Part shown: positions 45,009-53,190 of the stretch, piece by piece
Layout: every line of letters starts with the position of its first letter
Position numbering within the stretch: the first letter of the stretch is position 1
Origin: JADJYF01 sp965278995
Lineage (GTDB): Bacteria; Pseudomonadota; Gammaproteobacteria; Ga0077536
Reading direction: 5' to 3'
DNA length: 64,000 nt
Assembly (NCBI GenBank): GCA_965278995.1
Contig: OZ257136.1
Coordinates: 5,084,001 to 5,148,000 of the forward strand
Notes under the pieces: generated by a model
Databases searched by the model: none
What the model saw: only the letters and a program-made list of their open reading frames with translations
What the model was told of the DNA's origin: nothing
Program-made: the position numbers and the translations under genes

Positions 45009-45527
45009 ATGCCCGTGCAAGGCGAATACCTCGGCATGATGCTGACCATTGAGGATCTCGATGGCGAGAACCGTGCGTTTTTCGATTATTGCGCGAAAGG
45101 CGAATTCCGCCTGCAGCGTGGGCGGAATAGCGGGCTGTTGCGCTATCCACCGACAACCGCCTGTCCGTGGACTGGCGATCGCGAGAGCGAATGGGTGCCT
45201 GTCGACGGGCGCGGCACGGTGCACTCCTATGGCGAAGTCCATCATGCGATCCAGCCATCGTTCAAGGCCAAAGTGCCTTATCTGATCCTGCTGGTGGATC
45301 TTGATACACAGAAAGGTCAGCCCAGCGAATACGAAGCGCTTCGCGTCGGTGGCAATCTCGTCATGCCGGATGGCAGCTTCGCGCCACCTGAAATCGTTCG
45401 CAGCGTCGGTATCGGCACCCGCGTGCGCATGGTCATGACACCGGTAGCTGCCGGGCTGGCGCTGCCGCAATGGACGCTTGATGAAACGGCGGAGCAACCG
45501 GCTAAGCCGTGGCGTTATCCGGAATAG
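45009..45527 (+). CDS. DUF35 OB-fold protein with degenerate zinc ribbon
   Basis: A 172-residue partner of the thiolase-like protein. The ATG follows GAGGAGA. The family normally has a rubredoxin-like zinc ribbon (two CxxC) then an OB fold. Here the first pair reads RGRNSG and the second CPWTG, so three of the four cysteines are missing, while the surrounding YPPTTACP pattern is retained. The OB fold is seen as RGTVHSYGEVHHAIQPSFKAKVPYLILLVDLD. It overlaps the converging JetD gene by 13 bases. Confidence 0.85.
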   Translation: MPVQGEYLGMMLTIEDLDGENRAFFDYCAKGEFRLQRGRNSGLLRYPPTTACPWTGDRESEWVPVDGRGTVHSYGEVHHAIQPSFKAKVPYLILLVDLDTQKGQPSEYEALRVGGNLVMPDGSFAPPEIVRSVGIGTRVRMVMTPVAAGLALPQWTLDETAEQPAKPWRYPE

Positions 45528-46729
45528 GCGGGTAACCCAGTCGGCAGGTCGCTGTCAGTCAGCTTTTCGAGAGCCCGTATCACCCAGCTGAACGCAATGC
45601 GTTCCTGCTCCAGTCGCAGATTCCGTTTGATCCGATCGTCTCGCAGCACATCGAACAGAGCGCGCTCATCGACAGTCAAGCGGGTAAGGTCGCGCACGCT
45701 TCGTTCGCTTTCGACACCCCACTGCGCCTCATGCGCCAACAGGGTGGCGCTATCCATCAGGAAGGAAATGACATGCGGGAAGCGACCACGCAGGTGGTCG
45801 AGTATGGCGAAGCCATGGGTGTCGATATCGCCCCAGTAGTAGACGTCGCATTGCGCGAGCCAAACTGCACGCGCCAGCGCATCCCAGCCGTAACCGGCAC
45901 CGAAGATCACGATAGCGTCATCGGCTGCGGGGAACGCCAGGAAGTTGGTTTCGTTTTCAGTGATGAACACACGCTTCAAAGGCAGGGTCAGACTGGCGAA
46001 ACTGTCGATATCCAGCGCAATGTCGGGGCAGACAGATCCGGGAAGAATACGGATCCGACGATCGAGTACGCGAAATCGGATCCGGGCGGGCTTGTCCAGA
46101 AAGCCGAAGCGGCGGGCAAACTGGCTCACCCCGATCTGATCGAACTCGATGGCATCGCTGGGTAGTGCCAGATTAAGCAACTCGCTCAGCACTGCGCGAT
46201 GTGTCTCGATAAACTTGCTGTGTACCCCCGGAACGTCAATCTGCCGGACGTATATTCCGGGGCGCGGATGCTCGACAAGCCAGCGCACTACATCAAGCAG
46301 CGTTGACCAATGTTCGGCCAGTTCGATGGTCCGAAGCGGGAATTTGGCGAGCCACGGAAGCAGCGTCGGGATCGTCATGCGGGTCAGCTCCGACAGTTGC
46401 TTCAAGCGCTCGGCGTCGCGACGTTTACCAAGCACACCCAAGGCATCGTCCAGACTATCGATCCAGATCCTTTGCGGCAGGCGCTGCAGGCCGTGAACTC
46501 GGTGGTGGACCTCGCGCCACTCAATCCGGATAGCGGGCATGCCGACCAGCGCGGCTGTCCACGCGCGTACGGCCACGAAGTTGTCGGTCAGCTCCGCTGA
46601 GGTGGGGGCTTTCACGCTCAACCGAAGCGGAAATCTGGCTTCCTCGGTCAGCAATGGACGCAACAACGCGCCGCGGTCCCACAGTCGCGTCAGCTGTGCC
46701 TTCAGCTCGCGTGGCGTGGTCCACTCCAA
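45515..46729 (-). CDS. jetD: Wadjet JetD: DUF3322/DUF2220 nuclease subunit
   Basis: 404 residues from a TTG at 46729, one base beyond the JetC stop; no ATG or GTG fits the beginning of the domain (WTTPRELKAQLTRLWDRGALL). The C-terminal TOPRIM-like metal site shows FITENETNFLAFP (glutamate) and YYWGDIDTHGFAILDHL (DxD). JetD is the endonuclease that cuts small closed circular DNA once JetABC has extruded it. It is last in the vapB-vapC-jetA-jetB-jetC-jetD run. Confidence 0.9.
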   Translation of the reverse strand: MEWTTPRELKAQLTRLWDRGALLRPLLTEEARFPLRLSVKAPTSAELTDNFVAVRAWTAALVGMPAIRIEWREVHHRVHGLQRLPQRIWIDSLDDALGVLGKRRDAERLKQLSELTRMTIPTLLPWLAKFPLRTIELAEHWSTLLDVVRWLVEHPRPGIYVRQIDVPGVHSKFIETHRAVLSELLNLALPSDAIEFDQIGVSQFARRFGFLDKPARIRFRVLDRRIRILPGSVCPDIALDIDSFASLTLPLKRVFITENETNFLAFPAADDAIVIFGAGYGWDALARAVWLAQCDVYYWGDIDTHGFAILDHLRGRFPHVISFLMDSATLLAHEAQWGVESERSVRDLTRLTVDERALFDVLRDDRIKRNLRLEQERIAFSWVIRALEKLTDSDLPTGLPAYSG

Positions 46730-46730
46730 C

Positions 46731-49700
46731 TTATCGCGCCACCGCGTCGCCGACCGACTGCACGAGCGGACTGGCCGCGTGCGCCACTTTCTGGGCCTGG
46801 TATTCCTCGATGGTGAGATTGCGCAGCTTCGACGCGCAACCACCCTCGTTGTGCACGAAGCCGACGCTGGCGACGAACGGTTCAATAATGTGAATCTTCT
46901 GCAGTGGTGTAACAATCAGCAATTGCAGATTGAGCTGTCGGAAGAGCTTCAAACCATACTCGGCAGATTCGTCGGAACCACGCCCGAAAGCTTCGTCGAT
47001 GACCACAAAGCGAAAGGAGCGCGAACGCACTGCGCCCCATTCCAGCCCGAACTGATACGCCAGGCTGGCGGCCAGGATGGTGTAAGCCAACTTCTCTTTC
47101 TGGCCACCTGACTTGCCGCCGGAGTCGGAATAGTGCTCGTGCTCGCCGTTGTCCGCGCGCCATCGTTCACTGGCTGCGAAGAGAAACCAGTTGCGCACGT
47201 CGGTGACCTTGGCTGTCCAACGGCGGTCCTGGTCCGAGAGTCCTTCGCGACCGCGAAAGCGATCAATGATCGCCTTGACCTGCAGGAACTTCGCTTCCGA
47301 ATACTGGGCGTCGTCTGTGCCAGTCACCGCGCTCTCGGTGCAGGCGCGGATCTCGGCCTGAAAGTCGCGGATCTCAGCGTCGGGACTGGTCTGTGATTCC
47401 AGCAGAATATAACGTCCCGGGTTGTAGTCAATCTGCGTGAGCGACTCGTTGATGCGAGCTATCCGCTCTTTGATGGTTGCTCGTTCGCGGGCCAACTGGG
47501 CGTTGAAGTTGGCAATTTCGTTGATCGTGTTGACGTTCAGCAGATCCTTGAAACGCGCCACGAAACGCGGCAGGTCGTCCCGACCGAGTTGATCGAGCAG
47601 GCGCTCGTACTCGAACGTCGCATCAAGACTGGCGTCAATCTCGGCGGTCTCGAGTTTGAACTCTTCGTTGAACGCCGCCATCGCCCTGATGATTTTCTCA
47701 CTCAGGCGCTCGAGCTTTTTCTGCTCGGCGTCGATGCGCGCTTGCAGCCAAGTGCGCACATCCTGTTCCCGTGGGTCACAAGATTCAACGTTCAATTGAT
47801 GTTCGCCGAGGGCCTCGGCGAACATCGCCTCCAGACGGCTCACCAGTTCTTCGGCCAATGGCGCTGCGCTGAGCAATGCGAGCGTCTGCTGCTGTGCGAA
47901 CTCCGTATCGAAACGCCGTTGCTCGACTTTGGAACGCTTGTCTCTGACAGATTCATGCTCGCTGTCGATATCGGCCAGTATCTGAGTGGCTTCGTGCAAT
48001 TGCTCGCCCAGTTGCTTTAGCACATCGGAAGCAGAGGCCAGCCGCTCGCGTTCATCGGTCAGTGTTGCCACCTCGCTCGCGACACTTCCCCAATCCAGCT
48101 CCTCGAAGGAGGCGAACTCATCCAGTTTCGCGAGCGCTTCGATCTGGCTATCGAGTACTTTGCGCTCCGACTGGAGCTTGCTGATGCGTGTTCCGATATT
48201 GCCGATGTGCGCTGCCAGTTGCCGGCGATTAGCCTCCAGCGCCGCAATTTTCGTCGCATTGGTCCAGCCGAGAACATAGCGGCTGGGGTCATCAATGCGA
48301 TGGCGGTCATCTTTTTCATGACGACCGCCGGGATCCTTGATCTGGCCGGCGCGTGTAACGGCTCTGGCCTCGCGTCGGAACTGCTCCTGGGTCTCACAGC
48401 ACGCTACGTCGTAACGTTGCCGGAGCTCTCGCTCCAGCCATTCGTAGAACGGCGAATCCGGTTTGACGGCGAGCTTTCTGACCAGCGAATCGCGATGCAG
48501 CTCCGAGCTGTCCGCCTGCCGTCGCGCGCGGACATGGAAATAAACGAGCCTGCCCCGCAGATGGCTGCGGTCAACCCAGTCGGCGACGCTGCTGTAGTAC
48601 GTATCGGGGACCAGCAGCGATAGGCCGAAGCCGCGTAATAGTCGCTCCGCAGCGCCTTCCCAATCGCGATCGCCATCGCGGATCTGGATCAGTTCGCCGG
48701 CAAAGGGCATGTCATCTTCTGCAATGCTGAGCCCGGCGCACAGAGCGGCCCTGATCTGGATCTGACGATCATCGATATTGCTGCGTCGACGCTTGAGACT
48801 GTCCAGTTCAGCAACGAGGGCGTCGTGCTCCTCGCGACTCCTGCGGAAAGTGAACTCGTGTTCCCGCTGCTCGTTTTCCAATCCAGTGTTCAGCGTTCGC
48901 AGCGTGTCAGTGCGCGTTGAGAGCGAACTGCGCTGTTGAATGAAGGCCGCTTCGTCTGCGGCCGGAAACTCATCCAGCGTGACAAGCAGTTGTCGGAAGC
49001 GCTCCGCCCGCTGCGTTCGCCGGTCGCGTTCCTGCTCTTTGCGCCGGATGTCGGCAGCGAGCTGTTCCAGTCGGTCGCCGCCATTGTCGCGGATTGCGCG
49101 TTCGAGGTTTGCGATCTGGGTTTGCTGCTCCTGGCGCCGCACCTCCTGTCGCCTCGTCCGTTCGTTCAATCGCTCCCACTCGTCGGTGAGCAGAGCCAGG
49201 CGTTTGTCGAGCAAACTCAGTTTGATGCGCGCAAAATACTCGCGAAGCGCCTCACGGCAATGTCGGAGTCCATCGACTTCGCCGATCAATGCTGTGTGAC
49301 GACCACAATCAGAGACCAAGGGTGTGAGCAGTTGGACCTGGCGTTCAGCTTTCAGCACTGCCTGGTGAGCCCGTGTCAGATCGTCGAAGTGCGTAATCAG
49401 CGCCTGGATGCGCGGAACCACATCGAATGGCTCGAGCATGTGACTTCGCACGAAATCAGTGAGATTACCAACCGACTTCATCGATACAGTCTGATGGAAC
49501 AATTCCAGCGCCTGATCGTTGTCGATACCAAAGCGACGCCGGAACCACGCACCATACTTTGGGAAACTGTCTTCTATTTCCGCCCCCACGGCACGCAGTT
49601 TCTTGCGCAGCTGCGCGATGTCGGAACCGAAATGCGCAAAGTCCGCGGCAATGGTGAGCTCTCGTTCAACACCGACATAGAAGCGTGCCGGTTGCCCATG

Positions 49701-50138
49701 CGCGTCCTTCATCCAGAATACCTGTGCCAGCGTCACTGTCTGGTCGTAGCCCGCGTTGTGGAACACACCGAGAATGACCGAGTAAGTATTGGCGTCGCGC
49801 AGACTCACCGGCTTAGCTGTCCCGGTGACCTCGTTGCGCTCGGATTTGTAGTGCCCAAGCACATAGGAACGGAGCGTCCGTTCCCGACTATCGGCCCCAG
49901 CGGCTTTGTTATAGGCGATCCGCTGCGCGGGCACGAGCAAAGTCGTAATCGCGTCCACCAGCGTCGACTTGCCCGAACCGATGTCGCCGGTCAGCAAGCC
50001 ATTACGGCCATCGAGTTGCAGCGCCCAGACGCGTGCATCGAACGTCCCCCAGTTCAGGACTTCGAGTCGCGTCAGCCGGAAACCTGACAAAGTTTCGTCG
50101 GCCACGAAATCCAGGCCGAGAGACAGCGGGTCATTCAT
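46731..50138 (-). CDS. jetC: Wadjet JetC: SMC-like ATPase
   Basis: A 1135-residue MukB/SbcC-like ATPase. The ATG at 50138 overlaps the jetB stop (ATGAATGA). Walker A is GDIGSGKST at residues 51-59; long heptad-rich coiled coils run roughly 240-490 and 600-900 around a hinge; the signature SGGQKEKLA is near residue 1005 and Walker B FRFVVIDEAFGRGSDES follows near 1040. Together with JetA and JetB it extrudes DNA loops to sense small circular DNA such as plasmids. All ATPase motifs look intact. Confidence 0.93.
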   Translation of the reverse strand: MNDPLSLGLDFVADETLSGFRLTRLEVLNWGTFDARVWALQLDGRNGLLTGDIGSGKSTLVDAITTLLVPAQRIAYNKAAGADSRERTLRSYVLGHYKSERNEVTGTAKPVSLRDANTYSVILGVFHNAGYDQTVTLAQVFWMKDAHGQPARFYVGVERELTIAADFAHFGSDIAQLRKKLRAVGAEIEDSFPKYGAWFRRRFGIDNDQALELFHQTVSMKSVGNLTDFVRSHMLEPFDVVPRIQALITHFDDLTRAHQAVLKAERQVQLLTPLVSDCGRHTALIGEVDGLRHCREALREYFARIKLSLLDKRLALLTDEWERLNERTRRQEVRRQEQQTQIANLERAIRDNGGDRLEQLAADIRRKEQERDRRTQRAERFRQLLVTLDEFPAADEAAFIQQRSSLSTRTDTLRTLNTGLENEQREHEFTFRRSREEHDALVAELDSLKRRRSNIDDRQIQIRAALCAGLSIAEDDMPFAGELIQIRDGDRDWEGAAERLLRGFGLSLLVPDTYYSSVADWVDRSHLRGRLVYFHVRARRQADSSELHRDSLVRKLAVKPDSPFYEWLERELRQRYDVACCETQEQFRREARAVTRAGQIKDPGGRHEKDDRHRIDDPSRYVLGWTNATKIAALEANRRQLAAHIGNIGTRISKLQSERKVLDSQIEALAKLDEFASFEELDWGSVASEVATLTDERERLASASDVLKQLGEQLHEATQILADIDSEHESVRDKRSKVEQRRFDTEFAQQQTLALLSAAPLAEELVSRLEAMFAEALGEHQLNVESCDPREQDVRTWLQARIDAEQKKLERLSEKIIRAMAAFNEEFKLETAEIDASLDATFEYERLLDQLGRDDLPRFVARFKDLLNVNTINEIANFNAQLARERATIKERIARINESLTQIDYNPGRYILLESQTSPDAEIRDFQAEIRACTESAVTGTDDAQYSEAKFLQVKAIIDRFRGREGLSDQDRRWTAKVTDVRNWFLFAASERWRADNGEHEHYSDSGGKSGGQKEKLAYTILAASLAYQFGLEWGAVRSRSFRFVVIDEAFGRGSDESAEYGLKLFRQLNLQLLIVTPLQKIHIIEPFVASVGFVHNEGGCASKLRNLTIEEYQAQKVAHAASPLVQSVGDAVAR

Positions 50139-50808
50139 CGAGGTCAGCGCTGCGCTGGCCATCGCCAGTCATTTGGATTCGATAGGCCGCCAGCCGGGCA
50201 TCGAATTCGGCCAACCATTGCGCGTCAACGAACGCTTTGAGTATCCGACGTATCTCATAGTTGGCCGGTCCGGCGGCCCGGCCGCCATCCGGCTTCAGAC
50301 GGCGGAGAAATCCGAGGTCGATTGCTTTATTGATGTGCGTTTCGATTTGGTCGATCAATCTGGCCTCGTTGCTGCTGTCAGGGAGGAACACACGGACCAT
50401 TTCGACGACGTCGTCGCGGGTCAAGACCAGGCGTGTGTCGCTGCCGCCAGCATCGAACTCAGCCAGCTTTTTGCGCAGCAAGGCCAACAGCAGGCTTACC
50501 TGGAACGAGAGCGGTCGGCGCGCGACCAGGCGTGGCAAACGCTGGCTCGCGTCGTCGTCGGCCAGGAGCGGTCGGCTCTTGAGGAAGGCGTAACCTTCGG
50601 CCTCGTCGAGTACCAGTTCCAGGCCCAGCACGGCGACGTAATCCCGCACGCGAGCCTGCAGATTCAGCAGGCTGTTCCACAGTCGTTCATCTCCTTCGCG
50701 ATAGATCACGCCTTTCAGCAATGTGATCACGAGCGTTGGCAGATTGGGTTCTGTATTGGTACTTGCGACTTGCGCCAGCGGAACTACCGAAGATGCATCG
50801 ACATCCAT
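50131..50808 (-). CDS. jetB: Wadjet JetB: DUF4194 KITE-like subunit
   Basis: 225 residues from the ATG at 50808, which follows GAGGTGAG; a GTG at 50814 overlapping the jetA stop (GTGA) is the alternative. The protein is a tandem winged-helix, MukE-like partner of the SMC arm: LPTLVITLLKGVIYREGDERLWNSLLNLQARVRDYVAVLGLELVLDEAEGYAFL is the DUF4194 opening. It should bind JetC and JetA. Fully overlapped ends with both neighbours show one operon. Confidence 0.9.
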   Translation of the reverse strand: MDVDASSVVPLAQVASTNTEPNLPTLVITLLKGVIYREGDERLWNSLLNLQARVRDYVAVLGLELVLDEAEGYAFLKSRPLLADDDASQRLPRLVARRPLSFQVSLLLALLRKKLAEFDAGGSDTRLVLTRDDVVEMVRVFLPDSSNEARLIDQIETHINKAIDLGFLRRLKPDGGRAAGPANYEIRRILKAFVDAQWLAEFDARLAAYRIQMTGDGQRSADLDE

Positions 50809-50810
50809 TC

Positions 50811-52265
50811 TCACCTCACGAAAATCACTCGAGGTAGTTGCGCCTGTCGGTGCGCGGTCCGACCCTCACTGCTTACTGCGTCCCAAGCAATCGTATCGGT
50901 TGTGCTCTCATCGACGACGGCTTTGAACGCATCGCAACCAAGCTGCAGATAGCTCACCAGTTCTGCCAGCCCCTGATGCAGCGGCTGCCGGTCGATCAAT
51001 TCGCCGAGCGTCACTTGAGCCCGCGTCTGCAAGGTCTGCCGAATATGATGAACCAGTCGCGCCTTGTCGACGATGACTTGACCATAGAGCGCGGAGGCGT
51101 CCAATGTTTCGTCGCCGCCCTGCAGCACGATATCCGCGATCAGCGGTTTGCTTACCGGTGAATATAACGGTCGCTCCATCGGCAGCTCGATCGATGGGGC
51201 CGGCTCTGCAATATGCATCACGTCGCCTGGCGGCGGTGCTTGTCGCACAGCCAACGCTTTGGCTTCGATGCCATGCAGAATATCCATGATTCGACGATTT
51301 TCCAGCCAGGCTTGATCGTCGAGGAAGCGTCGCAGTTGCTGGGAGAGTTGCGCGACCGTGCGCTGCGTGTGTTCACCAGCTTCCAGCCAATCATAGTGCA
51401 CACGCCGGGTACGTGCGTCCGGCTTCAGCTCGGCAACTGGCGGCAGAGCGAGTACGCGGTCGAGCAACAAGGTAAGTTCTTCCTGCCTTCGGCTGGACAT
51501 CAGGAAGTCCCAGAAAGCACGAAAACTCCGGCCCTGATCGGAGTCGCCAATGGCATCGCGCTCGCCCATGATTTCTTCGAGCAAGGCGCCTTTGGCACCG
51601 TCCCACAGCGCGATACGTTCCCGTACTTTACGGTCGAGTTGGCGGAAGTTGTACTCGACTTCGCGGAAGTCGGTCAGCAGTTCACGCGCCAGCTGAATGA
51701 ACTGTTGAAATCGATCTTTGAGCGCAGTCGCGTCCAATAGCGGCACGTCGCCACCCCGCACGTAGGCTATCTCGACGTCCAACTCTGCTCTGCGCTTCTC
51801 CAGTTCGGCAATTCGCTTGACCGGATCCGACTCGCTCCCCTCACTCATCTGTTTGAGAAGCTCGAACAGGGTGAGCAACCGAGACTCCGTACCAACGAAG
51901 CTTCTTGCTGAGAGCTGGTCCAACCAGGCGATTGCTTTTTCAGTCGCCGGGGTTAGATCGAACTGTGACTCATCGGTGCCAGGTCGATAGAACTTGCGCA
52001 ACCAGCCTTTGTCCGGTGCCGACCAGTCGTTGAGGTAGTCGAGCGCCGCTTTCGGGAACGCACTGTCACCCAATTGTTGGCGCAGTGCATACAGTTCATC
52101 TTCCAACGCTTCGGCCAGGCTCGCCGCTGTCATTACGCGCACGTTCGGCGTGATAAACACGCGTTGCAGAAAACTCGCCACCAGCGGCGCATGATCCGAG
52201 CGCAATAGCCGCCAGGCCGGATGGTGAGCGCGAAGTACATCAAGGGTGGCGTAGTCGAGACTCAT
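50811..52265 (-). CDS. jetA: Wadjet JetA: DUF3375 kleisin-like subunit
   Basis: A 484-residue DUF3375 protein, the MukF-like kleisin of type I Wadjet. The ATG at 52265 gives MSLDYATLDVLRAHHPAWRLLRSDHAPLVASFLQRVF, the usual family start; a longer N-terminus in the frame overlaps the toxin gene. Helical throughout, with DLTPATEKAIAWLDQLSARSFVGTESRLLTLFELLKQ as a typical block. Its start lies one base after the stop of the PIN-domain toxin, so both are read from one transcript. Confidence 0.92.
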   Translation of the reverse strand: MSLDYATLDVLRAHHPAWRLLRSDHAPLVASFLQRVFITPNVRVMTAASLAEALEDELYALRQQLGDSAFPKAALDYLNDWSAPDKGWLRKFYRPGTDESQFDLTPATEKAIAWLDQLSARSFVGTESRLLTLFELLKQMSEGSESDPVKRIAELEKRRAELDVEIAYVRGGDVPLLDATALKDRFQQFIQLARELLTDFREVEYNFRQLDRKVRERIALWDGAKGALLEEIMGERDAIGDSDQGRSFRAFWDFLMSSRRQEELTLLLDRVLALPPVAELKPDARTRRVHYDWLEAGEHTQRTVAQLSQQLRRFLDDQAWLENRRIMDILHGIEAKALAVRQAPPPGDVMHIAEPAPSIELPMERPLYSPVSKPLIADIVLQGGDETLDASALYGQVIVDKARLVHHIRQTLQTRAQVTLGELIDRQPLHQGLAELVSYLQLGCDAFKAVVDESTTDTIAWDAVSSEGRTAHRQAQLPRVIFVR

Positions 52266-52266
52266 G

Positions 52267-52692
52267 TCATCGGGAACGCGGAGCGGCGCCTTCATTGGGT
52301 TCGACGAGCGCTACTCGCGGATAGTAAGTGCGATAGCGACGACCATCCCGGGTGAGAATGCCGCAATTCAACACGGCAGCATGTGCGCCGATGAAGAAGT
52401 CGGCGAGAACATTTGTTCGCAATCCACCTCCGCGGCGATATTTCACAAAAGCGCGGCCCGCAAGAAAAAGGGCCGGGTGGGGTAGTTCGCGAACTTTCAG
52501 GCCCATGTTTTCGATCTCGCTATCGAGGGCTTCGACAGAATCGAATGCCAGTGACAACTCAGCATAGATGACCGGGTTGATAAACAACTCGTGGACCTGG
52601 GCCTGGGCGCGGAGTTGGCGAATTGACCAGTCGGCCCAGTCCGGATCATTCTCGAACACATCAATCAGGACATTGGTATCGACCAGCAACAC
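52267..52692 (-). CDS. vapC: PIN domain toxin, VapC-like
   Basis: A 141-residue PIN-domain ribonuclease starting at GTG (MLLVDTNVLID). The four acidic active-site residues are all present: D5, E45 in YAELSLAF, D98 in NVLADFFIGAHA and D116 in ILTRDGRRYRTYYP. It follows the AbrB-type antitoxin by 10 bases and ends one base before jetA, joining the TA pair to the Wadjet operon. VapC toxins cut tRNA or rRNA; the target here is unknown. Confidence 0.9.
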   Translation of the reverse strand: MLLVDTNVLIDVFENDPDWADWSIRQLRAQAQVHELFINPVIYAELSLAFDSVEALDSEIENMGLKVRELPHPALFLAGRAFVKYRRGGGLRTNVLADFFIGAHAAVLNCGILTRDGRRYRTYYPRVALVEPNEGAAPRSR

Positions 52693-52702
52693 CCGAGAAC
52701 AA

Positions 52703-52942
52703 TCAGTCGGCGCCGCGCAACAAAGCCATCAGCTCGTCGGTGCGCCAGACGACTTGTGCCTTTCCCCGCGCAGACTCGAAGCGATCACGCTTGCTCGTTG
52801 AGCGCAAGCCAGCCTTGTGTACGACCACCTGCCCCTCGTTGTTCACATTGAATTCCACGCTATCGCCTGGCGACAGGCGCAACGCATCGCGCACTTTCTT
52901 TGGGATGGTGACTTGTCCCTTGACCGTCATCGTCGTGGCCAT
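52703..52942 (-). CDS. vapB: AbrB/MazE-type antitoxin, VapB-like
   Basis: A 79-residue antitoxin. The swapped-hairpin DNA-binding domain is MTVKGQVTIPKKVRDALRLSPGDSVEFNVNNEGQVVVHKA, and the C-terminal SKRDRFESARGKAQVVWRTDELMALLRG part should wrap the toxin. It starts at ATG 52942 behind GGAG. It is the first gene of the vapB-vapC-jetABCD run and probably autoregulates from the tandem repeats immediately upstream. Confidence 0.9.
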   Translation of the reverse strand: MATTMTVKGQVTIPKKVRDALRLSPGDSVEFNVNNEGQVVVHKAGLRSTSKRDRFESARGKAQVVWRTDELMALLRGAD

Positions 52943-52953
52943 GAGCAGCTCCA

Positions 52954-52984
52954 GATGTAATACATCTTTTAATTAATGTAATAC
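52954..52984. promoter_or_regulatory. Tandem operator of the VapBC-Wadjet operon
   Basis: ATGTAATAC occurs twice in the same direction, at 52955-52963 and 52976-52984, 21 bases apart (two helical turns). The first copy lies in a perfect palindrome GATGTAATACATC (52954-52966). The spacing and AT-richness just before vapB fit cooperative binding by an AbrB-type antitoxin. Confidence 0.6.
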
Positions 52985-53022
52985 TTCAGCAGGGACTTAG
53001 GAAGATCTACCGATGCAGGCTG

Positions 53023-53190
53023 CTAGCAGCCTGTCGGACTTAGGGAATCGTGACGAGGTGAGTGGGAGAGCGAGGACAGATTAGCGCGCAATCGAGGAGA
53101 ATAGTGGTTCTATTTGACGAGGGTGCGCGCGAATATGGACCGCTATCCCACCACCGCAGTAGATTCGTCCTAAGTCCGACAGGCTGCTAG
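53023..53190. mobile_element. MITE-like element with 18-bp inverted repeats and CTAG flanks
   Basis: Left arm CAGCCTGTCGGACTTAGG at 53027-53044 is matched exactly and inverted at 53169-53186. Both ends are flanked by CTAG (53023-53026 and 53187-53190), which reads as a 4-base target duplication. The 160-base element is too short to code for a transposase. The right CTAG contains the stop codon of the neighbouring monooxygenase gene. The left CTAG is also the centre of an 18-bp palindrome (53016-53033). Confidence 0.65.

Noticed and set aside
48936..50087. 383-codon plus-strand open frame opposite jetC
   Set aside because: It lies in the coding region for the JetC ATPase head and coiled coil; no own motif or ribosome-binding site.
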